Assembly: GCA_016709305.1 (NCBI GenBank)
Contig: JADJNA010000034.1
Span: forward strand, 1-61,967
Length of the DNA: 61,967 bases
Direction: 5' to 3'
Source: Candidatus Villigracilis saccharophilus
GTDB lineage: Bacteria > Chloroflexota > Anaerolineae > Anaerolineales > Villigracilaceae
A program made the translations under genes and the position numbers. Positions within the stretch are counted from its first letter, which is position 1; the number at the start of each line of letters is the position of its first letter. The notes below the pieces were generated by a model. The model ran no database searches. It saw nothing but the letters and a program-made list of their open reading frames with translations, and was not told the DNA's origin. Positions 39,260-47,770 of this stretch are shown piece by piece.

Positions 39260-40360
39260 ATGACCGTCAAATCACCTACTACAAAAAAGAGCGTTAAGGC
39301 AAAGGTATCCACAAAACCGAAAGAGAATCCAAAACAGGATGAACCGGAAGAGTCCGTCTGGACGTATCGCGGTTACCACCTAAAAACAAGCGAATTCACC
39401 ACTGCGATGGTGCACTTCTTCCGTGCTGAGATCCAACGCGCCAATGTTTGGCGTCAGCGCTTGGATACCACTACGAACTGGGCGGTTGTTGTCACCGGCG
39501 CGACACTCTCAATCGCCTTTGGTCAATCGAATGTTCATCATTCCCTTATTCTCATAAATACATTGCTTGTTTTATGGTTTTTGTTTATTGAAGCGCGGCG
39601 CTATCGTTATTATGAATTATGGAGCTATCGGGTGCGTTTAATGGAAACGGATTTTTACGCTGCCATGCTTGTTCCGCCATTCCACCCTTCGCCAGAATGG
39701 GCGGAAAATCTTGCCGAAAGCTTACTTACACCCAGCTTCCCCATTTCAGTTTGGGAGGCATTTGGACGCCGTCTGCGTAGAAATTATTATTGGATATTTC
39801 TGATCCTGTGCGCTTCCTGGGTGGCCAAGATATGGTTGTTCCCGGCTTCGCCCGCGAATATGGACGAGTTCCTGACCCGTGCCGCGGTCGGTCCATTACC
39901 CGGGCAGATCATGATCATACTGGGTTTGGTGTTTTACACCTTTCTAACTCTTGTTGCAGTTGGTACGATCAACATGATGCGTGCTTCGGGCGAGGTGCTT
40001 CCACGATTTGGAGATGAGGCCGCGACTTCTCAACCTCCGGACCATGAAAAACTGAAAGGGATTCGCGCAATCCTTGCTCCCCGCCAGCGCCGTCGCCAAT
40101 TACTTGCATTGATCATTACTGGTAATGCGGAAGCAGTTTCAAATCGGATATTATCTGATCTAAAGCGCGGCGTCACTGCCATTGATGGCAAAGGCATGTA
40201 CACAGGTGCTGATCGAACCGTTCTCATTTGCGCCTTAACTGTCACAGAAGTACATAACTTAAAAACTGCCGTAGCGAAAGAAGACCCTCAAGCTTTTGTG
40301 ATCGTATCCCCTGCGCAGGAGATTCTAGGGCGAGGCTTCAATCCGCTTGAGGAAAAATAA
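39260..40360 (+). CDS. DUF2270 membrane protein with a DUF2179-like C-terminal domain
   Basis: The 366-residue protein begins with a Lys-rich tail, then the DUF2270-like signature HFFRAEIQRANVWRQRLDTTTNWAVV, two membrane helices, an amphipathic stretch (EARRYRYYELWSYRVRLMETDFY), and two more helices. Residues from about 285 on, with GVTAIDGKGMYTGADRTVL and ending DPQAFVIVSPAQEILGRGF, resemble the cytosolic regulatory domain found in YitT-type proteins. The function is unknown; the C-terminal domain suggests ligand sensing at the inner membrane face. ATG 39260 is preferred over 39206. It stands alone between the hyp genes and the purine island. Confidence 0.7.
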   Translation: MTVKSPTTKKSVKAKVSTKPKENPKQDEPEESVWTYRGYHLKTSEFTTAMVHFFRAEIQRANVWRQRLDTTTNWAVVVTGATLSIAFGQSNVHHSLILINTLLVLWFLFIEARRYRYYELWSYRVRLMETDFYAAMLVPPFHPSPEWAENLAESLLTPSFPISVWEAFGRRLRRNYYWIFLILCASWVAKIWLFPASPANMDEFLTRAAVGPLPGQIMIILGLVFYTFLTLVAVGTINMMRASGEVLPRFGDEAATSQPPDHEKLKGIRAILAPRQRRRQLLALIITGNAEAVSNRILSDLKRGVTAIDGKGMYTGADRTVLICALTVTEVHNLKTAVAKEDPQAFVIVSPAQEILGRGFNPLEEK

Positions 40361-40483
40361 CGGGAATCTCTCGATTTGAATCCAGTTACTTTGAAGCGCA
40401 AGATGGCATGACCGATATCTTATTTTCCACTTCCTATTTGTTTTTGCATTCAACTTTCCCGCGTTTAAACTTTCAAACTCTAA

Positions 40484-40512
40484 TTGACATCCGCCCTCTT
40501 TTTTGCTACACT
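40484..40512 (+). promoter_or_regulatory. Strong sigma70-like promoter of the purine island
   Basis: Perfect -35 TTGACA (40484-40489), a 17-bp spacer and TACACT (40507-40512). It precedes the amidohydrolase gene by 60 bp and is immediately followed by a palindrome, so transcription could be blocked by a bound repressor. Confidence 0.75.
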
Positions 40513-40515
40513 TGA

Positions 40516-40530
40516 AGTTGTCAGACAACT
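40516..40530. promoter_or_regulatory. Candidate GntR operator
   Basis: AGTTGTCAGACAACT is a perfect 7-1-7 palindrome covering the predicted transcription start. Its core fits the TNGTNNNACNA pattern known for many GntR-family sites. The GntR gene in the same island (44153) is the obvious candidate. A close relative of the site lies at 55916. Confidence 0.6.
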
Positions 40531-40572
40531 AGACTAGTCGCTACAAGCTAACCGCTAAGGCAAAAGGCTACC

Positions 40573-41952
40573 ATGACAACTCTCCTCGTAAAAAATGCAC
40601 ATATAGTTACCATGGACGACCATCGACGGGAGATCCCCGAGGGTGGTCTTTTTATTCGGCGTGGTCTCATCCAAGAGGTCGGACCAATGAGCGAGCTCCC
40701 GGACACTGCCGATGAAGTCCTTGACCTCAAAGGGCATGCCGTATTTCCCGGGTTGGTAAATACTCATCATCATTTTTACCAGACCCTTACACGCGCGGTG
40801 CCTGCCGCACAGGATGCAAACCTTTTTAACTGGCTCAAAACTTTATACCCCATTTGGGCGCGGCTAAACCCGGATGATATTTTTACTTCGACTCAGACCG
40901 CATTGGCCGAACTCGCCCTTTCGGGATGTACCACCGCATCAGATCATCTCTACCTTTTTCCTAACGGATCAAAACTTGACGATGAAATTGCCGCGGCCTC
41001 CGAGATCGGGATGCGCCTGCAGGCGTCCCGCGGTTCCATGAGTCTCGGCGAATCCAAAGGCGGCCTGCCGCCCGATTCTGTGGTGGATACCGAAGATAAT
41101 ATCCTGAAGGATTCGCAGCGCCTCATTGAAAAATATCACGATGCCAAAACTGGCGCGATGACTCAGATTGTGCTTGCGCCGTGTTCACCATTCAGCGTAA
41201 CTGGCGACTTGATGAAACAATCTGCCAAATTGGCGCGTGAATATGGTGTGCATTTACATACCCATCTAGCCGAAACTGAAGACGAAGAAGAATTCTGCAT
41301 TGAGAAATTTGGCCATCGCCCGGTTGGTTACATGCAATCAGTCGATTGGATCGGTGATGATGTATGGTTCGCTCACGCTGTTTGGGTCAATCACGAAGAG
41401 ATCAGGCTGTTTGCAAAACATCAATGCGGTGTGGCACATTGCCCAACCTCCAATATGCGGCTTGCTTCTGGGATCGCGCCGGTCAAGAAATATCTTCAGG
41501 CTGGTGTGAATGTTGGTCTTGGCGTGGACGGCTCTGCTTCAAATGACGGATCACATCTTTTGGCTGAAGTTCGTAATGCCATGTTAGTGTCACGCGTTAA
41601 TGACGGCATGACCGGATTTTCGCTTTCGAATGATCCGAGCCGCAAATTGATGACCGCGCGCGAAGCGCTCTACCTTGGTACACGTGGTGGGGCGGCGGTA
41701 TTGGGACGCAAAGATATCGGCAGTTTACAAGCAGGCAAATGTGCTGACTTTTTTGCCGTCAATCTAAATCGGATCGGTTATGCAGGTATGCACGATCCCG
41801 TTGCCGCGGTTATTTTTGGTCAGCCCATTAACGTAGATTACACAGTTGTCAATGGAAAATTCGTTGTGAAAGAAGGTCAACTGGTTACCGTGGACGAACG
41901 TAACCTGGTCGAAAAACATAATAAGGCTGCGAAACGATTACTATACGGTTAA
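40573..41952 (+). CDS. 8-oxoguanine-deaminase-like amidohydrolase
   Basis: The 459-residue protein of the amidohydrolase superfamily has metal ligands in VNTHHHFYQTLTR, LHTHLAET and HAVWVN, and the catalytic aspartate in LGVDGSASND. The NTHHHFYQTLTRAVPAAQD stretch fits 8-oxoguanine deaminases and the related hydroxyatrazine hydrolases better than guanine deaminase. It would convert 8-oxoguanine to uric acid in the cytoplasm; other aminopurines or triazines are possible. AAGG lies upstream of the ATG. It heads the purine island, right behind the strong promoter. Confidence 0.85.
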   Translation: MTTLLVKNAHIVTMDDHRREIPEGGLFIRRGLIQEVGPMSELPDTADEVLDLKGHAVFPGLVNTHHHFYQTLTRAVPAAQDANLFNWLKTLYPIWARLNPDDIFTSTQTALAELALSGCTTASDHLYLFPNGSKLDDEIAAASEIGMRLQASRGSMSLGESKGGLPPDSVVDTEDNILKDSQRLIEKYHDAKTGAMTQIVLAPCSPFSVTGDLMKQSAKLAREYGVHLHTHLAETEDEEEFCIEKFGHRPVGYMQSVDWIGDDVWFAHAVWVNHEEIRLFAKHQCGVAHCPTSNMRLASGIAPVKKYLQAGVNVGLGVDGSASNDGSHLLAEVRNAMLVSRVNDGMTGFSLSNDPSRKLMTAREALYLGTRGGAAVLGRKDIGSLQAGKCADFFAVNLNRIGYAGMHDPVAAVIFGQPINVDYTVVNGKFVVKEGQLVTVDERNLVEKHNKAAKRLLYG

Positions 41953-42033
41953 CCGGTGATAAGAATCATAGATCAGGCAACATCCGGATAGTCCGCATAA
42001 CGCCGTATCTATAAAAAAGGATGAATATAGACT

Positions 42034-42339
42034 ATGAACGAAATCCTGATTTCAATCATTTTCGGTTGGCCGTTTGTCGTTCTCTCCATATTTATTTCTG
42101 TGATCGGAATTATTTTTGAGAGAGCCGGGCTTGTCTTGATCGGAGCTGTGCTTATCATTCCATTTTGTTATCATCTAAGCGGCTCCAGCATATTCAGTGT
42201 GTTTTCCCTGCTTCTGCCTGTTTTTCAGGCAGGGTCAGCTTGGGCTGTAAAAGAAGAGAATGAGACCTGGTCATGGCTGTTGTTGATGCCTACGGTCTCG
42301 GTCATTGGCTGGCTGGTTGTTGTCGGGTTGATATCTTGA
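42034..42339 (+). CDS. Small hypothetical membrane protein
   Basis: A 101-residue protein with about four hydrophobic segments and one conspicuous polar stretch, VKEENETWSW, near residue 75. I do not recognise a family. It sits between the amidohydrolase and adenine deaminase genes, in the same direction and 16 bp before ade, so it is probably co-transcribed. Confidence 0.6.
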   Translation: MNEILISIIFGWPFVVLSIFISVIGIIFERAGLVLIGAVLIIPFCYHLSGSSIFSVFSLLLPVFQAGSAWAVKEENETWSWLLLMPTVSVIGWLVVVGLIS

Positions 42340-42355
42340 TTCTTAAGAGAGACTT

Positions 42356-44146
42356 ATGTCGTCTTCCACAAAACTAACTCGTTCGCTTGTAGATGTCGCC
42401 ATGGGACGCGCACATGCCGACCTTGTTATTCGCGCCGGTAAATGGGTCAGCGTGCAATCGGGTGAGATCATTCCAAAAACTGATGTTGCCATTGTGGATG
42501 GTCATATTGCATATGTGGGTTCGGATGCGAGTCATTCCATTGGTGATAATACAAAGGTCATTGATGCGAATGGACGCTTCCTTGTGCCTGGTTTGCTGGA
42601 TGCGCACATGCATGTTGAATCGGGCATGGTCACTGTGACCGAATTTGTGCGCGCTGTGGTAGTACGCGGCACGACCGGCATCTTCGTTGACCCGCATGAG
42701 ATCGCGAATGTATTTGGCCTCAAAGGCGTCAAGTTGATGGTGGATGAAGCGCAAAAACAGCCGATCCATGTCTGGGTGCAAATGCCCTCCTGCGTGCCCT
42801 CCTCGCCGGGTTTTGAGACTCCGGGCGCTTCCCTGGGTCCGAAGGAAGTGGCAGAGGCGATGCAGTGGAAAGGCATCATCGGGCTGGGTGAGATGATGAA
42901 TTTTCCCGGTGTGTTCCACGGTGACAAAAAATTACTTGATGAAATGTCTGCCACTCATGCAGCAGGGAAAACCATTGGTGGTCATTATGCATCACCCGAC
43001 CTTGGTCTGCCATTTCATGGATATGTCGCAGGTGGCGCGGAGGATGATCACGAAGGTACGCGGATAGAAGATGCAGTGGCGCGTGTACGGCAGGGGATGA
43101 AAGCCATGCTGAGATACGGTTCTGCCTGGCATGATGTGGCGGTTGGCATAAAAGCCATCACCGAAAAGAAAATGGATTCGCGCCGGTTTATCCTATGCAC
43201 TGACGACTCTCATGCCGAGACACTCTCTGAAGATGGTCACATGGATCGAGTTCTGCGCCATGCAATTTCTGAAGGCCTCGATCCGATGACGGCCATTCAA
43301 ATGATGACGATCAATTCAGCCGAGCATTTTGGGCTCACCAAAGAAATGGGTATGATCGCCCCTGGCCGCTGGGCAGATGTGCTGATTGTCAATGATCTGA
43401 AGAATTTCAAAGTGGATACTGTGGTCGCTAAAGGAAGGGTCGTTGCGGAAAAAGGGAAACTGCTGATCGATCTGCCTCCACAAAAATATCCAAAGTGGGC
43501 GACCAGCTCTGTGCATTTGAAGCGGATGCTCAAGGCGCAGGATTTCATCCTTAAGACAAGAGCAGTCAACGGGGCGGAAGTTGAGGCGCATGTGATCGGT
43601 GTGATCGAGAATCAAGCGCCGACTCGTCATTTGAGGATGAAAGTCACTGCTGAAGACGGTGAAGTCAGAACTGATCTTAAGCGTGACCTCGCAAAGATAG
43701 CGATTGTGGAACGTCATTGTGCAACAGGTAAGGTCACGGTTGGTTTGGTAAATGGTTTCGAATTTACCAGAAAATGCGCGATCGCTTCAACGGTTGTGCA
43801 TGACAGCCATCAAATGATCGTGGTCGGTACCGATGATGAGAGCATGGCGGTTGCCGCCAATGAACTTGCAAAATGCGGTGGCGGTCAGGTCGTGGTGATG
43901 GATGGTCAGGTGATCGGATTGGTGGATCTTCCGATCGCTGGATTGATGTCGAATGAACACGCGGATATCGTCGCGAAGAAGGCAGCGACAGTATTGGAGG
44001 GATTCAAAATGTGCGGAAGTGAACTGAATAACCCGAACATGCAATTAAGTTTGCTTGGTTTGGTGGTGATCCCTGAACTGCGTATTTCAGACAAAGGGCT
44101 TGTGGATGTAACAAATTTTGATTTTATTTCAGTATTGGATGATTGA
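42356..44146 (+). CDS. ade: Adenine deaminase
   Basis: The 596-residue binuclear amidohydrolase converts adenine to hypoxanthine and ammonia. It shows LLDAHMHVESGMVT, the FVDPHEIANVFG loop, GGHYASPDL, and LCTDDSHAETL with the catalytic aspartate. The C-terminal domain (STVVHDSHQMIVVG) is typical for Ade. It is six bases before gntR. The hypoxanthine product would feed the xanthine dehydrogenase encoded at the right edge. Confidence 0.95.
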   Translation: MSSSTKLTRSLVDVAMGRAHADLVIRAGKWVSVQSGEIIPKTDVAIVDGHIAYVGSDASHSIGDNTKVIDANGRFLVPGLLDAHMHVESGMVTVTEFVRAVVVRGTTGIFVDPHEIANVFGLKGVKLMVDEAQKQPIHVWVQMPSCVPSSPGFETPGASLGPKEVAEAMQWKGIIGLGEMMNFPGVFHGDKKLLDEMSATHAAGKTIGGHYASPDLGLPFHGYVAGGAEDDHEGTRIEDAVARVRQGMKAMLRYGSAWHDVAVGIKAITEKKMDSRRFILCTDDSHAETLSEDGHMDRVLRHAISEGLDPMTAIQMMTINSAEHFGLTKEMGMIAPGRWADVLIVNDLKNFKVDTVVAKGRVVAEKGKLLIDLPPQKYPKWATSSVHLKRMLKAQDFILKTRAVNGAEVEAHVIGVIENQAPTRHLRMKVTAEDGEVRTDLKRDLAKIAIVERHCATGKVTVGLVNGFEFTRKCAIASTVVHDSHQMIVVGTDDESMAVAANELAKCGGGQVVVMDGQVIGLVDLPIAGLMSNEHADIVAKKAATVLEGFKMCGSELNNPNMQLSLLGLVVIPELRISDKGLVDVTNFDFISVLDD

Positions 44147-44152
44147 GGCTGT

Positions 44153-44866
44153 ATGTCAAATTTCCCATTTCACCGTTTGCAAACCGACCTTGCCGCTTTG
44201 ATTGCGCGTACGCCTGCAGGACAGCGCTTATTATCTGAACCCGAGCTTGCGAAAGAGCTGGGCGTTTCACGCGCCACGCTTCGCGAAGCAATGCGCTCGT
44301 TTGAAACGCAGGGTCTGATTCGCCGCCGTCAGGGTTCGGGCACGTTTGTGGTTGGTAAATCTCCCGCGCTTGACAGCGGCCTTGAAGTACTTGAAAGCCT
44401 TGAGACAATGGCAAAACGCCTCGGCTTTGAAGTTTCAGTCACTAAATTAAATGTTGAGATGGTTTTGGCTGATGAAGATCTTGCCGCCGCCTTGAATGTT
44501 CCTGTGGGTACGCGTTTGACGCGGGTGCAGCGTGTCGTCAATACCGACAGCCGCCCGGTTGCTTATTTGGTTGATATATTGCCAGAGAACTCGATGCATG
44601 TTGAAGATCTGCCCGCAAATTTTCACGGTTCTGTGCTCGATTTTTTACAGGCTCGCGGCGATTCTCTGGCCTCGTCCCGCGCGAACGTCAGCGCAATTGG
44701 CGCGACGGCCGAAGTCGCCAAGGCGCTTGAAATTCAGCGCGGCGATGTCTTATTGCATTTTTATTCGCAACTGTTCGATGGCGAAGGCAAGGTGGTGGAT
44801 TATTCCTTAAGCTACTTTATTCCGGGATATTTCCATTTTCATATTGTGCGGCGTGTGGGAAGCTAA
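44153..44866 (+). CDS. GntR-family transcriptional regulator with UTRA ligand domain
   Basis: The 237-residue protein has a winged helix-turn-helix in residues 10-65 (LLSEPELAKELGVSRATLREAMRSF, RRRQGSGTFVVG) and a HutC-type UTRA effector-binding domain from about residue 80 (VPVGTRLTRVQRVVN). Located inside the purine island, it probably represses it until a purine or breakdown intermediate binds. Candidate operators lie at 40516 and 55916. The ligand is unknown. Confidence 0.9.
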   Translation: MSNFPFHRLQTDLAALIARTPAGQRLLSEPELAKELGVSRATLREAMRSFETQGLIRRRQGSGTFVVGKSPALDSGLEVLESLETMAKRLGFEVSVTKLNVEMVLADEDLAAALNVPVGTRLTRVQRVVNTDSRPVAYLVDILPENSMHVEDLPANFHGSVLDFLQARGDSLASSRANVSAIGATAEVAKALEIQRGDVLLHFYSQLFDGEGKVVDYSLSYFIPGYFHFHIVRRVGS

Positions 44867-44952
44867 AAAATCGTTAAAAAGTTTGCAAGTTTTTAGGTTG
44901 AAACATTCACCCCTGTAAACTTGAAAACCTGTAATCTAATAAGGAGAAAATC

Positions 44953-46155
44953 ATGACAGACAAAGTACAAGAAATTCAAAAGCGTGTGGAATCATCCCGT
45001 GAAGACATCATCAAGTTCATGCGCGAGATATGCGCCATTCCTTCCATGGAATCGCAGATCGGTCCTGTGGGTGAGCGCATTCAAGCCGAGATGAAAAAAC
45101 TTGGCTATGATGAAGTGCGTTTTGACAAGATGGGCAATACCATTGGGCGTATTGGGACTGGCAAGAAAGTGATCGTCTTTGATTCACACATAGACACAGT
45201 CGGTGTGGGCGACCCGAGTGAATGGGAATGGGATCCGTTTATCGGAAAAGTGGAAGACGGTATTCTCTACGCGCGCGGTGCCTGTGATGAAAAGAACAGT
45301 ACACCGGGCATGGTCTATGGGTTGGCCATTGCGCGTGACCTGGGTCTGTTGGACGGCTGGACCGCTTATTACTTCGGTAATATGGAAGAATGGTGTGACG
45401 GCATCGCCCCCAATACATTCGTGGAAGTTGACCCAAATATCAAACCAGATTTTGTTGTCATCGGTGAGCCGACCAAGATGAATGTGTATCGTGGTCACAA
45501 AGGCCGCCTTGAAATGAAGGTCACTGCCAAAGGCAAGTCCGCGCATGCCGCGAGCAATCACCTTGGCGATAATGCGATCTATAAATTACTGCCTGTTATC
45601 GCTGGTATCCGAGACCTTGAACCTAAACTTGGCGACCATGAATTCCTGGGGCATGGCAAGATCACGGTCAGCGATATGAAGGTGCAAACTCCTTCCATCA
45701 ATGCTGTACCCGATGAGGCCATCATTTATATAGACCGCCGCATGACCTTTGGCGAAACAAAGGAACAGGTCAAGAAACAGGTCGAGGATCTGATCCCCGC
45801 TGAATTCAAGGATACGGTCAAAGTGGAAGAACTCTTTTACGATGAGCCATCCTATACTGGTTTCGTTTTCCCTGTTGATAAATATTTCCCGGCCTGGGCT
45901 TTGGATGAAAAACATCCGCTCGTAACTGCGGGCCAGCTGGCACGGACAACCATTGGTTTGACCGATGCCCCCAGCAGCAAGTGGAGTTTCTCCACGAACG
46001 GTATTTATTGGGCTGGTAAAGCGGGTATTCCCTCCATTGGGTTCGGTCCCGGTGACGAAGAGACAGCGCACACTGTCAGAGATTCTGTCTCTTTGGCAGA
46101 TATGGTTAAGGCGACTGAGTTCTACGCGATCCTTCCGAGTCTCATTGCAGGTTAA
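44953..46155 (+). CDS. ygeY: YgeY-family M20 hydrolase (selenium-metabolism-linked)
   Basis: The 400-residue M20 metallohydrolase is close to E. coli YgeY, a family linked by genomic context to selenium-dependent molybdenum hydroxylases and purine breakdown. Metal ligands occur in FDSHIDTVGVGD and ARGACDEKNS, the catalytic pair in MEEWCDG, then GEPTKMNV and GPGDEETAHT. The NAVPDEAIIYIDRRM dimer insert is intact. GGAG stands upstream of the ATG. The exact reaction is not settled. A TAATG overlap ties it to the phosphatase gene. Confidence 0.92.
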   Translation: MTDKVQEIQKRVESSREDIIKFMREICAIPSMESQIGPVGERIQAEMKKLGYDEVRFDKMGNTIGRIGTGKKVIVFDSHIDTVGVGDPSEWEWDPFIGKVEDGILYARGACDEKNSTPGMVYGLAIARDLGLLDGWTAYYFGNMEEWCDGIAPNTFVEVDPNIKPDFVVIGEPTKMNVYRGHKGRLEMKVTAKGKSAHAASNHLGDNAIYKLLPVIAGIRDLEPKLGDHEFLGHGKITVSDMKVQTPSINAVPDEAIIYIDRRMTFGETKEQVKKQVEDLIPAEFKDTVKVEELFYDEPSYTGFVFPVDKYFPAWALDEKHPLVTAGQLARTTIGLTDAPSSKWSFSTNGIYWAGKAGIPSIGFGPGDEETAHTVRDSVSLADMVKATEFYAILPSLIAG

Positions 46156-46676
46156 TGAAGATACTCGAAATTCGCCGCCACTCGATCCGCTCTGCCATGA
46201 GCGACCATCTGAATCAAACAGGCATAACGCTTGCGCGTTTGATCGGACAGAATATTGGTCCGTTTGACCGTGTGGTGACTTCCACGCTTCCGCGTACTTT
46301 TGAAACTGCCATTGCGATGGGCTTTGCCGTGGATGAACAAAATGAATTGATGAACACCTATGGACGTGAAGTGGAACAGGAAGCTCCATGGCCTCAGCCT
46401 TTTGTAAATTACGCTGAGATCATAACAAAGAAAGGTGCTGCCTCCAGATACGCGCAAAAATTGGTTCGATATTATCAAAGCGTGCTGGAAGGGATCTCTG
46501 AAAGCAGATCAGCGCTGGTCATTAATCACGGCGGCGTGGTTGAACTGGGTGTTGTGTGCAGTTTACAACATATTGATTTTTCCACTTGGGGCGACTCTGT
46601 CAGTTACTGCGAAGGTGCAAGGTTGTTTTGGGAAGATGGCAGGTTCGTGAATGCCGAAGTGTTGAGAGTGAATTAA
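46155..46676 (+). CDS. Histidine phosphatase-family protein with an atypical active-site motif
   Basis: The 173-residue protein has the histidine phosphatase fold: EIRRHSIRS at the start, a second arginine in TSTLPRTFETAIAMG, the acid near EVEQEAPW and the second histidine in VINHGGVVEL. The usual RHG motif reads RHS here, with an additional arginine before it. The catalytic histidines are both kept, so it may still be active. Its start overlaps the ygeY stop, so the two should be made in step. No role in purine breakdown is known to me. Confidence 0.8.
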   Translation: MKILEIRRHSIRSAMSDHLNQTGITLARLIGQNIGPFDRVVTSTLPRTFETAIAMGFAVDEQNELMNTYGREVEQEAPWPQPFVNYAEIITKKGAASRYAQKLVRYYQSVLEGISESRSALVINHGGVVELGVVCSLQHIDFSTWGDSVSYCEGARLFWEDGRFVNAEVLRVN

Positions 46677-46730
46677 TAAATTATGGAGTAAGTAATTGCT
46701 TCAGAAAATAAAACAAGGAGACTATATATT

Positions 46731-47720
46731 ATGCAAACAAATTTTCGTGGCCGTGATTTCATTGGCGATCTTGACTTCACAAAAGAGGAAGTCGAAACTG
46801 TTCTGGAAGTAGCCTGGGACTTGAAGCGCAAGCGTGCGCTTGGTGAACCGCACCCTTATTTACGCGATAAGGTGCTCGCGATGTTGTTCTTCTTCTCATC
46901 CACCCGCACACGCGGATCGTTCGAAGCCGGTATGGCGCAGTTGGGCGGTCATGGAGCCTTCATTGACAGCAACACCACCCAGATCTCACATGGCGACACC
47001 CCCGTGGAAATTGGCGAGATCTTTGGGCGTTACTTCGATGGCATTGCGATCCGCCATTGTGATTATGGTGATGGCAATAAATATTTGAATGCTGTTGCCA
47101 AATCCAGCCGCACGCCTGTCTTGAATATGCAATGCGACATTTATCATCCCTTCCAGTGTCTCGCTGACTTGATGACCATCATGGAAAAGAAAGGCAAGGA
47201 TCTGCGCAAGAAGAAGATCGTTGTTTCCTGGGCGTACGCCGCATCCTACCTCAAGCCGATCTCCGTTCCGCAGTCATTGATCCTGCAAATGCCGCGTTTT
47301 GGCATGGACGTGACCCTTGCATATCCGCCCGAGTTTCCACTTATGCCCGAGATTGTGGAACAGGCGAAAGAGCAGGCAAAGATCGCAGGCACAAATTTTG
47401 AGATCATTGATACCAAAGATGGTATGACCGAAGCCTGCAAGGATGCGGATGTGATCTACGCCAAGTCCTGGGGGCCGCTTTTGACCACGACTGATAAAGT
47501 TGAGGGTAAGAAATTACAGGATATGTACAAGAACTGGCTGATGGATGATGCGAAACTCAAAGTTGCCAAGCCAGGTGCGATCTATATGCACCCATTGCCT
47601 GCCGATCGTGATGTTGAAGTCACCAGCAGCGTGCTGGATGGTCCGCAGTCCGTGGTATTTGATGAAGCAGAAAACCGCCTGCACGCGCAGAAAGCCGTGA
47701 TGGCGCTGACGATGGCCTAA
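46731..47720 (+). CDS. ygeW: Knotted carbamoyltransferase YgeW
   Basis: The 329-residue protein has the carbamoyl phosphate loop FFSSTRTRGSFE, HPFQCLADLMT and the C-terminal MHPLPADRDVEV. The ornithine- and aspartate-binding loops of classical transcarbamoylases are not recognisable, and the overall pattern fits YgeW. It would transfer carbamoyl between carbamoyl phosphate and an unknown acceptor from purine ring cleavage. Carbamate kinase follows after 50 bp, so the pathway probably runs towards carbamoyl phosphate and ATP. Confidence 0.94.
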   Translation: MQTNFRGRDFIGDLDFTKEEVETVLEVAWDLKRKRALGEPHPYLRDKVLAMLFFFSSTRTRGSFEAGMAQLGGHGAFIDSNTTQISHGDTPVEIGEIFGRYFDGIAIRHCDYGDGNKYLNAVAKSSRTPVLNMQCDIYHPFQCLADLMTIMEKKGKDLRKKKIVVSWAYAASYLKPISVPQSLILQMPRFGMDVTLAYPPEFPLMPEIVEQAKEQAKIAGTNFEIIDTKDGMTEACKDADVIYAKSWGPLLTTTDKVEGKKLQDMYKNWLMDDAKLKVAKPGAIYMHPLPADRDVEVTSSVLDGPQSVVFDEAENRLHAQKAVMALTMA

Positions 47721-47726
47721 AAAGAG

Positions 47727-47750
47727 TAGGGGCGGGGTAGCCCGCCCCTA
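47727..47750 (+). repeat. GC-rich hairpin between ygeW and arcC
   Basis: TAGGGGCGGG and CCCGCCCCTA form a perfect 10-bp stem around GTAG. No T-tract follows, so it is not a simple terminator. It may stabilise the upstream transcript or be a short repeat element. Confidence 0.65.
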
Positions 47751-47770
47751 TATCATAAGGAGATTGATTA

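Noticed and set aside
45586..46389. 267-codon open frame on the minus strand
   Set aside because: It is antisense to ygeY and the phosphatase gene and lacks a family signature.
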